A stretch of 64,000 nt of DNA, taken from the NCBI RefSeq assembly GCF_016756535.1, contig NZ_AP023247.1, forward strand, positions 3,906,501 through 3,970,500, given 5' to 3'. Positions within the stretch are counted from its first letter, which is position 1, and every line of letters starts with the position of its first letter. The DNA comes from Mesorhizobium sp. 131-2-1 (GTDB lineage Bacteria > Pseudomonadota > Alphaproteobacteria > Rhizobiales > Rhizobiaceae). Of this stretch, positions 55,766 through 64,000 are shown in pieces. The translations under genes and the position numbers were made by a program. The notes beneath the pieces are model-generated. The model did no database searches, had not been told where the DNA came from, and worked only from the letters and a program-made list of their open reading frames with translations.

Positions 55766-58700
55766 TCAGCGGTACTCGAAGATCGACCTGAATATCCCGG
55801 GCGCGATCACCGACAGCGGGTTGATGTCGAGGCTCGGCTTGTTGGCGTTGCCTCTCAGCCGATAGGTGACGCCGATCAGGCCGCGGTCCCGGCCGTTGCC
55901 GAGCAGCGGGCCGAACAGCGGCAGCTCGCCGAAGATGCGGTTCAGCCCATAGGCCGGCATGAAGGTACCGGTCATGTCCATATTGTTGTTCTGATCGTAG
56001 AGCGTGCCCTGGAAGGTGGTGCCGATGCTCGGGCCGCGCAGCAGCCCGTTGGCCAGCTTCAGATAGCCGGCGCCCTTGTCGATCTCGGCATAGCCACGCT
56101 CGAATTTGACCCTGGAGGTGTCGATATCGGCCTTGACCGCCTGGTTCAGGCTGCGGGTGTCGCCGGCGGGCGTGGTCGACACGATCGAGGCCAGCTTCGG
56201 CTCGTTGACGACGAAGAAGTTGGTCGCATCGACCTGCCCCCTCATCGGCCCGTCACTGGCCCCCGCCATCGACAGCATGATCGAGCCGCCTTCCATATGC
56301 TCGTAGACGTTGAGGAAGCGCAGGATAGCGCCGGCGTCGGCCGACTTCATGCTGAGCGCCCGCCTGCCGTCACCGGTCGTGTTGCGGATGGTGATGCCGG
56401 CGCCGGAGCTCGCGGTGGCACTGACCTCGAGGCCGTTCACACGTGAACCGGCGGCGCTGTAGTTCAGCTTCAGATTGGATAGCACCTCGTCATGGAAGCC
56501 GGTAAGCGAACCGACATCGGCGTTGACGGAGATCGCGTCTGTGCCGGTGGTCTTGGTGGCGGAGTCGACATCGGAGGTGAACTGCTTGATCAGCGAGCGG
56601 GCGTCGAGCGCCTCGCCGCTGACATCGACCGCATAGCCCTTGCCGGACCGCTTGACCGACACGGCGACATCGTCGCCCCTGTTCAAGGCGACCTTGCTGA
56701 AGCGGGCCGACGACAGCCCCCCATTCACCAGCGTGACGTCGCCGCCGACGGAAAAGCTTTTTCCGTCGAGGTCAAAGTCGGAGAGCGTCGTTGTGCCGCC
56801 GGACTTCTTCATCACGAACGTGACCTTGGCGGGAACACCCACGCCCTTGCTCCAGCCCGCCCAGGGAATGTCGAGCCTGGCGTTGGTGAGGTCGGCCGAG
56901 ACGTTCTGTTCGTCGCCTTCGCTTTTGTCGATCGCTACCTTGACGGTTCCCGAAAGCAGCGGCGACAAGCCGGGCATGGCGGCCGCACGCGTCTTGTCGT
57001 CGAGCACCAGCGCGACCTTGCGGCTGCGCGGCGGCCCGTCGTCGGTGAGCGGCTCGACGATATCGAGTTCGGCCGGGATGCCGTTGAGCAGCGCCTTGGC
57101 CGAGATCACCGCCTGGTCCGGCTCGACGGTGATCGAGCCGTCGGCCTCAGTCACCGTCTGGTCCTCGAACGGCTTGGCGAGCGACAGGTCCTTATAGTCC
57201 AGCGCCACCAGCCAGTTGAGCTTCGAGGTGTCGACGCCGGACGTCAGCGGGATGTCGGCCTTGACGTGGCCGGTGACGGTGCCGGCGAGGTCTTCCGGCA
57301 AGAGGCCAACATGGCGCATGGCGTTGATCGGCTCATACGAAGCAAGCTCGGCGATGGCCGGCGCCTCACCGGCGACATCGATGTCGAGTGCGCCGATAAC
57401 CGGCGGGCGGTTGGCCTGCTTGACCGTCAGCGTGCCGTTGCTGGCCGCCACAGTGCGGCCGCTGGCCATGTAGACGCTGCCGGAGGACAACGCGATGTCG
57501 ACATCGTTGCCGTGGAAGGACACCACGCCCACCGCATCGCGGATCGGCGGGATGCGGCCGGCGGTGTCGAAGCGCGAACCCTCGATCTGGAAGCGCCCGA
57601 ACACCTCGTCGGCCGAGAGCGGGACGCCGTTGCCAAGGCGCCCCGGCACAACCTGGAACTGCAGATTGGCGTCGACGACACGGCCGCCGAAGAGATTGCT
57701 GAGCACCCACAGGCGAGCGTTGCGGGCGGAGAACCATGGCCATAATTGCTTGACGTGCGAGACCGGCATGTCGTGCACGTTGAGGGAAATCGATATGCCC
57801 GGCGGGCCGTTGTCGATGAAAGCGATCGAGGCCGAGCCGAGCACTTCGCTTGGCCCACCGGAACGGATGCCTATCTGCTCGGCGACGAGCTTGCGGCTCT
57901 TGGTCTGGTAAACACCGGCGATGCGGGCGATGAAGTTGAGCGCCGGCTCCGGCGATTCTGACGGCGCAAGCGTGGAGCCGTCGCTGGTCAGGTCGTAGCG
58001 GTAAGACGGCTCTTCTCCCGCGGCCGCCGGCTTAGGCCCGATTGAGCCGGCAAAGTCGAAGGTTGAACGGCCGGTCTTGAGCAACAGCCGGCTGACATCG
58101 ATCTTGTTGGCGCCCGTGACCAGTGTGGCGCTGGCATCGACATCGGCGGGCAGCAAGCCGCGCGAACCGAGATCGAGTACCGAGCCGGTAAGCGACAGCG
58201 AGGCGGTCAGCCGCGACTTCGTCTCCCCAGCGCCTTCCGACCCAGTCAGCTTCAAGGCGATGGTGCCCAGTCTGCCGCCGGCCGGCGCCGCGGCGGCACC
58301 TGGGCCGGCGCCGGCGAGATTGACGCTGGCGTCGAGCGCCGTGATGCGTCCGGTCGCGGTGTCGCGGGCGGCCGAGGCGGCAATAGTTAGCGCGCGCCCG
58401 TCGATATCAGCGTCGTACGAGGCCTGCATACTGCCTGGGCCGGTCTGCAGAACGGTGGCGTCGGCCACGGTGACCCGCTTGACCGGACTGGTGTCTGACA
58501 GCACGAATTCGACATTCCTTAGGTCGACTTGGCGTATCGAATCCTCGCGCACGGCGTCGAGGGCGCCGCTGATACTGGCGAAGACCGCGGCAACGAGTCT
58601 GTCCGGATCGACGAGGCCATCCGCGCCGCGAAGCGGCGCCGTCCAGTCGCCGCCCGTCGAAGGCATCGCCGCCAGCATGAAATGCGCATCTGAAATCCTG

Positions 58701-59203
58701 GCGCTGGTCAGGCGCATCTCGCCCGAAAGCAGCGGGATCAGCCGGATGCCGAAGCGGACACGCCCGGCATCGGCCATCAGTTTGCCGTCGGCCGTCTTCA
58801 GGCTGACATCGCTCACCTGCAAGGCAATGAAGCTCGACCCGTCGAGCGTCAACCGTGCCGGGCCGACCGCGACATCGACATCGAAGCCAGCCATTTTTTC
58901 GATGGCCGCTTCCGCCTCCGCCCGCAGTCGTTCGGTGCCGATGCCGGATGTGCCGAGCACGTAAACCGCGCCGGCGGCCAGCAACACCAGCGCGCAAAAG
59001 CCGGCGACCATCCGCGCCATGATGCGAAAGCCGCGGCCGATCCTGGCCCGACCGAGCGGCGGCACGTTGCAGGCAGAGGGAAAAGCCCCCAGGTCGGTGA
59101 TCTCGTCACGCCTGAACCGGATCTTCTCGTGTTGCGGTTCTTCCTGATCCACGCAATCTTCCGTTGTAGCGAACTCGATCGTGGACGAATCCCCGTCTGA
59201 CAC
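55766..59203 (-). CDS. AsmA-like/YhdP-type envelope protein (DUF3971)
   Basis: A 1145-residue protein starting at a GTG (59203). One N-terminal membrane anchor is visible at about residues 65-87 (MVAGFCALVLLAAGAVYVLG), preceded by a ~60-residue cytoplasmic part. The rest is a long periplasmic region made of repeated short beta strands, rich in Gly, Asp and Ser, typical of AsmA-like/repeating-beta-groove proteins. The C-terminal domain with PAYGLNRIFGELPLFGPLLGNGRDRGLIGVTYRLRGN matches YhdP-type (AsmA_2) ends. Such proteins are thought to move phospholipids between the two membranes. Convergent with tyrS (9 bp). Confidence 0.88.
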   Translation of the reverse strand: MSDGDSSTIEFATTEDCVDQEEPQHEKIRFRRDEITDLGAFPSACNVPPLGRARIGRGFRIMARMVAGFCALVLLAAGAVYVLGTSGIGTERLRAEAEAAIEKMAGFDVDVAVGPARLTLDGSSFIALQVSDVSLKTADGKLMADAGRVRFGIRLIPLLSGEMRLTSARISDAHFMLAAMPSTGGDWTAPLRGADGLVDPDRLVAAVFASISGALDAVREDSIRQVDLRNVEFVLSDTSPVKRVTVADATVLQTGPGSMQASYDADIDGRALTIAASAARDTATGRITALDASVNLAGAGPGAAAAPAGGRLGTIALKLTGSEGAGETKSRLTASLSLTGSVLDLGSRGLLPADVDASATLVTGANKIDVSRLLLKTGRSTFDFAGSIGPKPAAAGEEPSYRYDLTSDGSTLAPSESPEPALNFIARIAGVYQTKSRKLVAEQIGIRSGGPSEVLGSASIAFIDNGPPGISISLNVHDMPVSHVKQLWPWFSARNARLWVLSNLFGGRVVDANLQFQVVPGRLGNGVPLSADEVFGRFQIEGSRFDTAGRIPPIRDAVGVVSFHGNDVDIALSSGSVYMASGRTVAASNGTLTVKQANRPPVIGALDIDVAGEAPAIAELASYEPINAMRHVGLLPEDLAGTVTGHVKADIPLTSGVDTSKLNWLVALDYKDLSLAKPFEDQTVTEADGSITVEPDQAVISAKALLNGIPAELDIVEPLTDDGPPRSRKVALVLDDKTRAAAMPGLSPLLSGTVKVAIDKSEGDEQNVSADLTNARLDIPWAGWSKGVGVPAKVTFVMKKSGGTTTLSDFDLDGKSFSVGGDVTLVNGGLSSARFSKVALNRGDDVAVSVKRSGKGYAVDVSGEALDARSLIKQFTSDVDSATKTTGTDAISVNADVGSLTGFHDEVLSNLKLNYSAAGSRVNGLEVSATASSGAGITIRNTTGDGRRALSMKSADAGAILRFLNVYEHMEGGSIMLSMAGASDGPMRGQVDATNFFVVNEPKLASIVSTTPAGDTRSLNQAVKADIDTSRVKFERGYAEIDKGAGYLKLANGLLRGPSIGTTFQGTLYDQNNNMDMTGTFMPAYGLNRIFGELPLFGPLLGNGRDRGLIGVTYRLRGNANKPSLDINPLSVIAPGIFRSIFEYR

Positions 59204-59248
59204 TATATCGATGCGGCTTCGCGCGTAACCTCAAACAAGGGCACCGAC

Positions 59249-59716
59249 ATGGCAGAGCTCGACGTAGGCGATCTTGCGCCGCAATTCGATCTTCCACGCG
59301 ACGGTGGCGGGTCGCTCAGCCTCGCCGCACTGCTTGGAAAGCCCGTTGTACTTTATTTCTATCCGCAGGACGACACCACGAGCTGCACCAACGAGGCGAT
59401 CAGCTTTTCGCAATTGAAGCCGGACTTCGAGAAGGCCGGCGCCGTGGTGATAGGGCTGTCCCCGGACAGCATCAAGAAGCACGACAAATTCAAGCAGAAG
59501 TATGACCTTACCGTCGATCTGGTCGCCGACGAGGAGCGCAAGGTCATCGAGGCCTACCGTCTGTGGGTCGAAAAGACGATGTACGGCCGCAAATATATGG
59601 GCGTCGAACGGGCGACCTTCCTGATCGGCAAGGACGGCCGCATCGCCAGGATCTGGCGGCAGGTCCGCGTCAAGGGCCATGCCGAAGAGGTGCTGGAGGC
59701 CGTCCGCGCGCTTTGA
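59249..59716 (+). CDS. bcp: thioredoxin-dependent peroxiredoxin Bcp
   Basis: A 155-residue peroxiredoxin of the BCP/PrxQ type: VGDLAPQFDLPRDGGGSLSL at the start, VVLYFYPQDDTTSCTNEAISF with the peroxidatic cysteine near residue 46, and WVEKTMYGRKYMGVERATFLIGKDG later. The resolving cysteine found five residues after the first in many BCPs is absent here (Ile), so it is probably a 1-Cys form or uses another thiol. It reduces peroxides. Divergent from the AsmA-like gene, 45 bp between starts. Confidence 0.93.
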   Translation: MAELDVGDLAPQFDLPRDGGGSLSLAALLGKPVVLYFYPQDDTTSCTNEAISFSQLKPDFEKAGAVVIGLSPDSIKKHDKFKQKYDLTVDLVADEERKVIEAYRLWVEKTMYGRKYMGVERATFLIGKDGRIARIWRQVRVKGHAEEVLEAVRAL

Positions 59717-59857
59717 GGCATGGTTGGCGGTCTTCGCCGCAACCTGATACCCGCCCGGCGCGCATTGGTTACCGGCGCATTCGACCCTGCAAAGCTTTGT
59801 TAACCCTAATAATGTGTAATCAGGCTCTTCGTGGTGTCGTAACGAAAGCTTGGTCCC

Positions 59858-61135
59858 GTGAACCCAACCGGTCAGTCTGCGGTCTTCGGCAAACGCAAGG
59901 AACCCCATACGGTCATCATCGCCCGGGGTAACGAAATCAGGCATTTCACCATCCGGCCCTGGCTCGCCGCCTTCCTCGGCTCGGCGCTGGCCGCGATCGT
60001 CATCGGCTACCTGCTCGCCACCTCCTACCTAGTGCTGCGCGATGACCTGATTGGGGCGACGACCGCCAGGCAGGCGCGCATGCAGCAGGCCTATGAAGAC
60101 CGCATCTCGGCGCTTCGCGCCCAGGTCGACCGCATCACCAGCCGCCAGCTTCTTGACCAGCAGCTGATGGAGACCAAGGTGAGCGAGCTGCTGGAACGGC
60201 AGACACAGCTCAGCCAGCGCCACGGCCGCCTTGGCCCGATCCTGGAGCGCGCCGAAAACGAAGTCGGGGGCGCGCCCGCCGCCGACGGTGCCGCGGCGCC
60301 CAAGCCGGATGATCGCGCCGCGCTGATCGGCGCGCAGCCAACCTATTCCGTCGCCAGCTTGGGCGCCGGCGACACGAGACCATTCTCGCTGTGGTCGACG
60401 CGCTCCGATCCGCTGCCCAGCGATTCGGCCGCCGATCGTGCCGACAGGCTGTTCGTGTCGATCAATCAGTCGCTCAAGGCCATCGAGAGCGAGCAGCTCA
60501 GCCGGGTCACCACGCTTGCCGACAACGCCTACAAGAATGCCGACGCCATTACCCAGGCGCTGGCTGCGGCGGGCCTGTCGGTCGACGGCGATTTCGGCAA
60601 GGATAGCGATGTCGGCGGTCCGCTGATCCCGCTCAACGGGTCGACGATCTTCGACAGCAAGGTCAAGGAACTCGACGAGGCGCTGGATGCGCTCGACCAT
60701 TTGAAGAAGGAAGCGCGGCGGCTGCCGCTTGCAAACCCCGCCCCCGGTCACTCCGTCACCAGCCCGTTCGGCGTGCGCACCGATCCGATCCTCGGCACTG
60801 CGGCGCTGCATTCGGGCATGGATTTCAGGGCGCCGATGGGCATGCCCGCCAAGGTCACGGCGCCCGGCGTGGTCACCAAGGCCGGCTGGAACGGCGGTTA
60901 TGGCCGCATGGTCGAGGTCGACCATGGCAACGGCTTCGCCACGCGCTACGGGCATCTCAGCGAAATCGACGTGACGGTCGGCCAGAAGCTCGCGGCTGGC
61001 GATGCTATCGGCAAGACCGGCAGTAGCGGCCGCTCGACCGGCCCGCATCTCCACTACGAAGTGCGCCACAATGGCGAAGCGGTCGACCCGCTGCGCTTCC
61101 TGACCGTCGGCAAGAAGGTCGCGCAGTACCTTTAG
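59858..61135 (+). CDS. M23 family (LytM) peptidoglycan endopeptidase
   Basis: A 425-residue protein starting at a GTG. A transmembrane helix at about residues 33-56 (PWLAAFLGSALAAIVIGYLL) is followed by a coiled coil to about residue 125 (RMQQAYEDRISALRAQVDRI). The C-terminal M23 domain holds the zinc ligands: TAALHSGMDFRAPMG (H-x3-D) near residue 312, and TGPHLHYEVRHNGEAVDPLRFL (HLH) near residue 390. Intact ligands indicate an active endopeptidase cutting cross-bridges, anchored in the inner membrane and facing the periplasm. Convergent with the M20 gene, overlapping it by 4 bp. Confidence 0.93.
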   Translation: MNPTGQSAVFGKRKEPHTVIIARGNEIRHFTIRPWLAAFLGSALAAIVIGYLLATSYLVLRDDLIGATTARQARMQQAYEDRISALRAQVDRITSRQLLDQQLMETKVSELLERQTQLSQRHGRLGPILERAENEVGGAPAADGAAAPKPDDRAALIGAQPTYSVASLGAGDTRPFSLWSTRSDPLPSDSAADRADRLFVSINQSLKAIESEQLSRVTTLADNAYKNADAITQALAAAGLSVDGDFGKDSDVGGPLIPLNGSTIFDSKVKELDEALDALDHLKKEARRLPLANPAPGHSVTSPFGVRTDPILGTAALHSGMDFRAPMGMPAKVTAPGVVTKAGWNGGYGRMVEVDHGNGFATRYGHLSEIDVTVGQKLAAGDAIGKTGSSGRSTGPHLHYEVRHNGEAVDPLRFLTVGKKVAQYL

Positions 61136-62355
61136 TCGCTCGCCGATCCTCGTTGCGTCGACAGAAACATCGTTGCCGCTGAAACCAGTGTGAGCGCGCC
61201 GATCTTGAGGGCAGCCTCGTCGACGCGAAACCTTGAATGGTGGAGCGGAAATACCGATCCGACGTCCACGTTGCGGATGCCGAGCCGGAAATATACCGAG
61301 GGGCGTTTCTCGCTGTAGTAGCCAAAGTCGTCGGCAACGGTCCATCCGGGCGCATCGAGGACATTTTCGGCCCCGATACAGGCCTTGGCGGCAGCGGCAA
61401 TCAGCCCAGTCATCTCGACATCGTTGACGACGCCGGGCTCACCCTTGTGGATGTCGACTTCCACGCTTGCGCCGTGGCTTGCCGCTATTCCCTCCAGTAT
61501 CGCGCGAACCCGACGCCAGGCTCGCTCGCGGGTGGCGTCGCTGCCGCTGCGGATGGTGCCTTTCATCGTCACCTTGCCGGCAATCACATTGTAGGCGCTG
61601 CCGCCGTTGATGGTGGTTACGGATATGACCAGGGGGTCGTAAGGGTCGATCTCGCGCGACACGATCTTCTGCAGTTCCGAGACCATCGAGCACGCCACGG
61701 CAATCGCATCGACACCCTCATAGGGCTTTGCCGCATGCGCGGTGGAGCCGGTGACGCGGACATCGAACGTATCGCAGGCTAGGGTGTAAGGACCGGCGTT
61801 GACGGCGACCTTGCCGGATTGTGTGTACGGATCGACGTGAACGCAGACCGCGGCGTCGATATCGTCGAGAAGCCCCTCTTCCACCACCCGTCTTCCGCCT
61901 GACGGTTCGTCTTCCTCGGCCGGCTGGAAGATAAGGCGGACGGTTCCACCAAAACTGTCCCGCGTGCGATGAAGGTGCGCGGCGACGGCAAAGCCCATCG
62001 CAGCATGGGCATCGTGGCCACAGGCATGCATGACGCCTGGATTTGCCGACGCATAGTCGACACCGGACTCCTCCTCGATCGGCAAGGCATCGATGTCGGC
62101 GCGGATGGCCAGCTTGCGATTTGAAGGCATGCCGGTGCCGACGATATCGACGGCCAGACCGAAGCCCGCGACGTCTCGGATATCCTCGATCCCCTGAGCA
62201 GCCAGCATTTGACGCAAATATCGCTGCGTGTTCGCCTCGCGGTTCGAAAGCTCCGGATTGCGATGCAGATGGCGACGGACCTCGATCATCCGGTCGAGAA
62301 TTTTGGCGTCGATGCCGGCTGCTGCGGGAACCGCGGTATCCTCAGAGTTTGACAT
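61132..62355 (-). CDS. M20 family amidohydrolase/peptidase
   Basis: A 407-residue enzyme. IEVRRHLHRNPELSNREANTQRYL at the start, VMHACGHDAHAAMGFAVAAHLHR near residue 107 and LIFQPAEEDEPSGGRRVVEEG near residue 140 hold the metal-binding Cys/His/Glu residues of the M20D (amidohydrolase) group. A dimerisation domain sits in the middle and the final ligand is in PLHHSRFRVDE. Relatives hydrolyse N-acetyl or N-carbamoyl amino acids, hippurate and similar. It overlaps the upstream M24 gene by 14 bp, suggesting that it acts on the M24 product. Confidence 0.9.
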   Translation of the reverse strand: MSNSEDTAVPAAAGIDAKILDRMIEVRRHLHRNPELSNREANTQRYLRQMLAAQGIEDIRDVAGFGLAVDIVGTGMPSNRKLAIRADIDALPIEEESGVDYASANPGVMHACGHDAHAAMGFAVAAHLHRTRDSFGGTVRLIFQPAEEDEPSGGRRVVEEGLLDDIDAAVCVHVDPYTQSGKVAVNAGPYTLACDTFDVRVTGSTAHAAKPYEGVDAIAVACSMVSELQKIVSREIDPYDPLVISVTTINGGSAYNVIAGKVTMKGTIRSGSDATRERAWRRVRAILEGIAASHGASVEVDIHKGEPGVVNDVEMTGLIAAAAKACIGAENVLDAPGWTVADDFGYYSEKRPSVYFRLGIRNVDVGSVFPLHHSRFRVDEAALKIGALTLVSAATMFLSTQRGSASD

Positions 62356-63520
62356 GGATGTCTCGCGGGAACTTGGTCAGGGTCTCATTACCGGTGTCGG
62401 TTATCAGGATCGTCTCGCTGATCTCGATGCCCCAACCGTCCATCCACATGCCAAGAATGGAATGAACGACGTTGCCGGGTGCAAGCACCGTCTTGTCGCC
62501 GGGCCTCAGGCTGATCGTGTGCTCACCCCAATCCGGCGGATAGGCGACACCGATGGAATAGCCGATGCGCGATTCCTTCTTCAGCCCGTAGCGGTGAATG
62601 ACCTTGCGCCAGGCGGCTTCGACCGCTTCGGCGGTCGTTCCCGGCCTGGCCGCTTCAAGCACCGCGTCCATGCCCTCGATCACCGCCTTTGCCGTGTCCG
62701 AAACATTTGTCGGCGTCTTGCCTAGCTGCAGGGTCCTTGCGAGGCCTGCGGCATAGCGACGGCAGACACCGGCGAGTTCGAGCGCGATCGTCTCGCTGTC
62801 CCCGAACCGCCTGTCGCTCCACATGATATGCGGAGCGGAAGCATTTTCGCCGCCGAGGATTGTCGGCGGAAGGGCGGTGATGTCACCGGCGAAGTCCGGG
62901 CTGCCGGCGATCTGCGCCGCCTGGATGGAGGCGATCGCGTCGCATTCGCGAACGCCGGGTGCAATGACGTCGAAAGCCCGCGCGACAGCTGCCTCAGCCA
63001 GGCTTGATGCCTTGCGCAAATAGTCGATCTCGGGCGCCGATTTGACGGCGCGGATCCAGTTCACCAGAAGATCGGCGTCATGCCATTTCGCGTTGGGCAG
63101 TCCGGCGACGAGCCGGGCATGCGCTTTCGGCGAGAAATAATAGGCCTCGAGCTCGATGCCGATGTGACGATTGCCCCAGCCTTTCGCGACGATCCAGCCT
63201 GCTATCCAGTCCATGGGATGCCGATCGGCGCGTTGGACATGATCCTCCGGGAAGCCAACCACGTTCTCGGCCTTCATCCAGGCCGTGAGCAGGCCGCCCG
63301 CCGCATCCATGGCGCGGCCGATCCAGACCGGCTCGACCTCCTCGATTGGAACGAGCACCATTTGAGGCGTGTAGAACGACCAGCCATCATAGCCGGTGAT
63401 GTAATGCTGGTTGGCGACATCGTTCACGATCAGGAGCTCGATGCCACGCTTTGCCATCTCGGCGCGGATCTTGCGAAGCCGCTCAAGGTACTCGTCGCGC
63501 GCAAATGGCAGTTCGATCAT
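62342..63520 (-). CDS. M24 family creatinase-fold hydrolase, DoeA/ectoine hydrolase-like
   Basis: A 392-residue protein with the two-domain M24 plan. MIELPFARDEYLERLRKIRAEM, NDVANQHYITGYDGWSFYTPQMVLVP, VWIGRAMDAAGGLLTAWMK and HVQRADRHPMDWIAG resemble the ectoine hydrolase DoeA (EutD). The metal-site aspartates of true aminopeptidases are missing (SETIALELAGVCRRYAAGL), so it is likely a metal-free creatinase-type hydrolase. In ectoine users DoeA opens the ring and DoeB deacetylates the product; here the partner is an M20 amidohydrolase instead. Substrate could be ectoine or another cyclic amide (inference). Confidence 0.85.
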   Translation of the reverse strand: MIELPFARDEYLERLRKIRAEMAKRGIELLIVNDVANQHYITGYDGWSFYTPQMVLVPIEEVEPVWIGRAMDAAGGLLTAWMKAENVVGFPEDHVQRADRHPMDWIAGWIVAKGWGNRHIGIELEAYYFSPKAHARLVAGLPNAKWHDADLLVNWIRAVKSAPEIDYLRKASSLAEAAVARAFDVIAPGVRECDAIASIQAAQIAGSPDFAGDITALPPTILGGENASAPHIMWSDRRFGDSETIALELAGVCRRYAAGLARTLQLGKTPTNVSDTAKAVIEGMDAVLEAARPGTTAEAVEAAWRKVIHRYGLKKESRIGYSIGVAYPPDWGEHTISLRPGDKTVLAPGNVVHSILGMWMDGWGIEISETILITDTGNETLTKFPRDIHVKL

Positions 63521-63692
63521 CTTTTCCCATACCTTGCTGGATCAATGGTGCGAGCGAGCCGCCGCCTACCCTTGAAATGGTTTCGAGCTGGCGGCAATCG
63601 GCCAAGCCGGCGCATGCGCAGGGCCCAGGGCCGATATGCCCGATGACTTGTCCGCCGCATGGAAGGTCGTTGACTCGAGTCTAGTTGTAGGA

Positions 63693-63704
63693 TGATATGT
63701 ATCA
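63693..63704. promoter_or_regulatory. inverted repeat between the M24 gene and the FAD-linked oxidase gene
   Basis: TGATA-TG-TATCA is a 5-bp inverted repeat 26 bp before the oxidase ATG and about 170 bp from the divergent M24 start. It resembles operators of GntR-type repressors; no regulator is visible in the window. Confidence 0.35.
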
Positions 63705-63729
63705 CCCGATATCCAGACATCGACCGCAC

Positions 63730-64000
63730 ATGACCGTTCACCGCCTTTCGCCGGAAATCCTCAGCGCCATGGAAGGCGCTGTCGGGCAGAGCGGCATCGC
63801 CGTCGATCCAGTCGACATGGCGAAATATCTTGGCGACTGGTCCGGCGACCACCATGGCGGCGCGCTTGCCGTGCTGAAGCCGGCGTCGGTCGCGGAGGTC
63901 CAGGCCGTCGTGCGGCTCTGCGGCGCACTTGGACTTGGCGTCATCCCGCAAGGCGGCAATACCGGGCTGGTGGCGGGTGCGATCGACATCGAGGGGCGCG
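63730..64000 (+). CDS. FAD-linked oxidase (PCMH-type), N-terminal part
   Basis: Ninety codons are visible before the right edge. The product starts MTVHRLSPEILSAMEGAVGQ and includes AVLKPASVAEVQAVVRLCGALGLGVIPQGGNTGLVAGAIDIEG, the start of a PCMH-type FAD-binding domain (GGNTGLVAGA binds FAD pyrophosphate). This is the pattern of D-2-hydroxyacid dehydrogenases (D-lactate, D-2-hydroxyglutarate, GlcD-like). Divergent from the M24-M20 pair with 209 bp between starts, so it may share their regulation. The substrate-binding domain is outside the window. Confidence 0.85.
   Translation, partial: MTVHRLSPEILSAMEGAVGQSGIAVDPVDMAKYLGDWSGDHHGGALAVLKPASVAEVQAVVRLCGALGLGVIPQGGNTGLVAGAIDIEGR

Noticed and set aside
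59780..59857. CtrA binding site before the M23 endopeptidase gene
   Set aside because: Only one TTAAC half-site is visible; the second half at the required spacing is missing.

Overview
The window is a high-G+C chromosomal segment from an alphaproteobacterium of the order Rhizobiales, most likely a Mesorhizobium or close relative. Three things point there: the gene order (purC-purS-purQ…purL-bolA…grxD; rpsD-murI-trmJ-icd; alaS-recA; the sufS2-B-C-D-S1-T-A operon), alphaproteobacterial families (DUF1476 F1-ATPase inhibitor, DUF1127, DUF2259) and short palindromic intergenic repeats of the kind common in Mesorhizobium. About 67 protein genes fill the window. I saw no tRNA, rRNA, CRISPR array, insertion sequence or prophage.

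Layout. 1-4.7 kb: a leftward cassette of Mo-hydroxylase maturation genes of the cox type (MoxR ATPase, CoxE-like VWA protein, split XdhC pair, molybdopterin-binding protein cut by the window edge), interrupted by an unusual Rid protein. 4.7-9.2 kb: flavin reductase, lone periplasmic binding protein coupled to a P1 peptidase, and small conserved unknowns. 9.2-24.9 kb: purine synthesis genes (purB, purC, purS, purQ, purL) mixed with a VOC protein, hydrolase, aldolase, ATPase zeta inhibitor, lipoprotein, Pr6Pr protein and a DUF1127/MocR divergent pair; bolA and grxD are separated by a multicopper oxidase-ZIP transporter-phosphodiester glycosidase group. 25-34.5 kb: MFS exporter, inositol-phosphatase-like protein, ttcA, rpsD, murI-trmJ, icd, GST. 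34.5-42.5 kb: PhzF, alaS, recA with a LexA-type box, the pseudouridine pair psuK-psuG, TfoX-like and GFA proteins. 42.5-50.9 kb: the complete SUF iron-sulfur operon, with a candidate Irr (ICE) operator upstream and two foreign-looking genes (DUF4375, DUF2199) flanking sufA. 51-64 kb: alpha/beta hydrolase, PAP2 phosphatase, ArnT-like glycosyltransferase, tyrS, a giant AsmA-like envelope protein, Bcp peroxiredoxin, M23 endopeptidase, and a small catabolic group (M20, ectoine-hydrolase-like M24, FAD-linked oxidase cut by the right edge).

Most of this is housekeeping. The parts least explained are the accessory insertions into otherwise conserved operons: the Rid protein in the cox-type cassette, the MCO-ZIP-glycosidase block between bolA and grxD, and DUF4375/DUF2199 around sufA. 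Regulatory elements visible by eye include a LexA box, an Irr-like box, several terminators and perfect palindromes in the purC-purS gap and before the multicopper oxidase. All functions are assigned from recognised motifs and context, without database searches.
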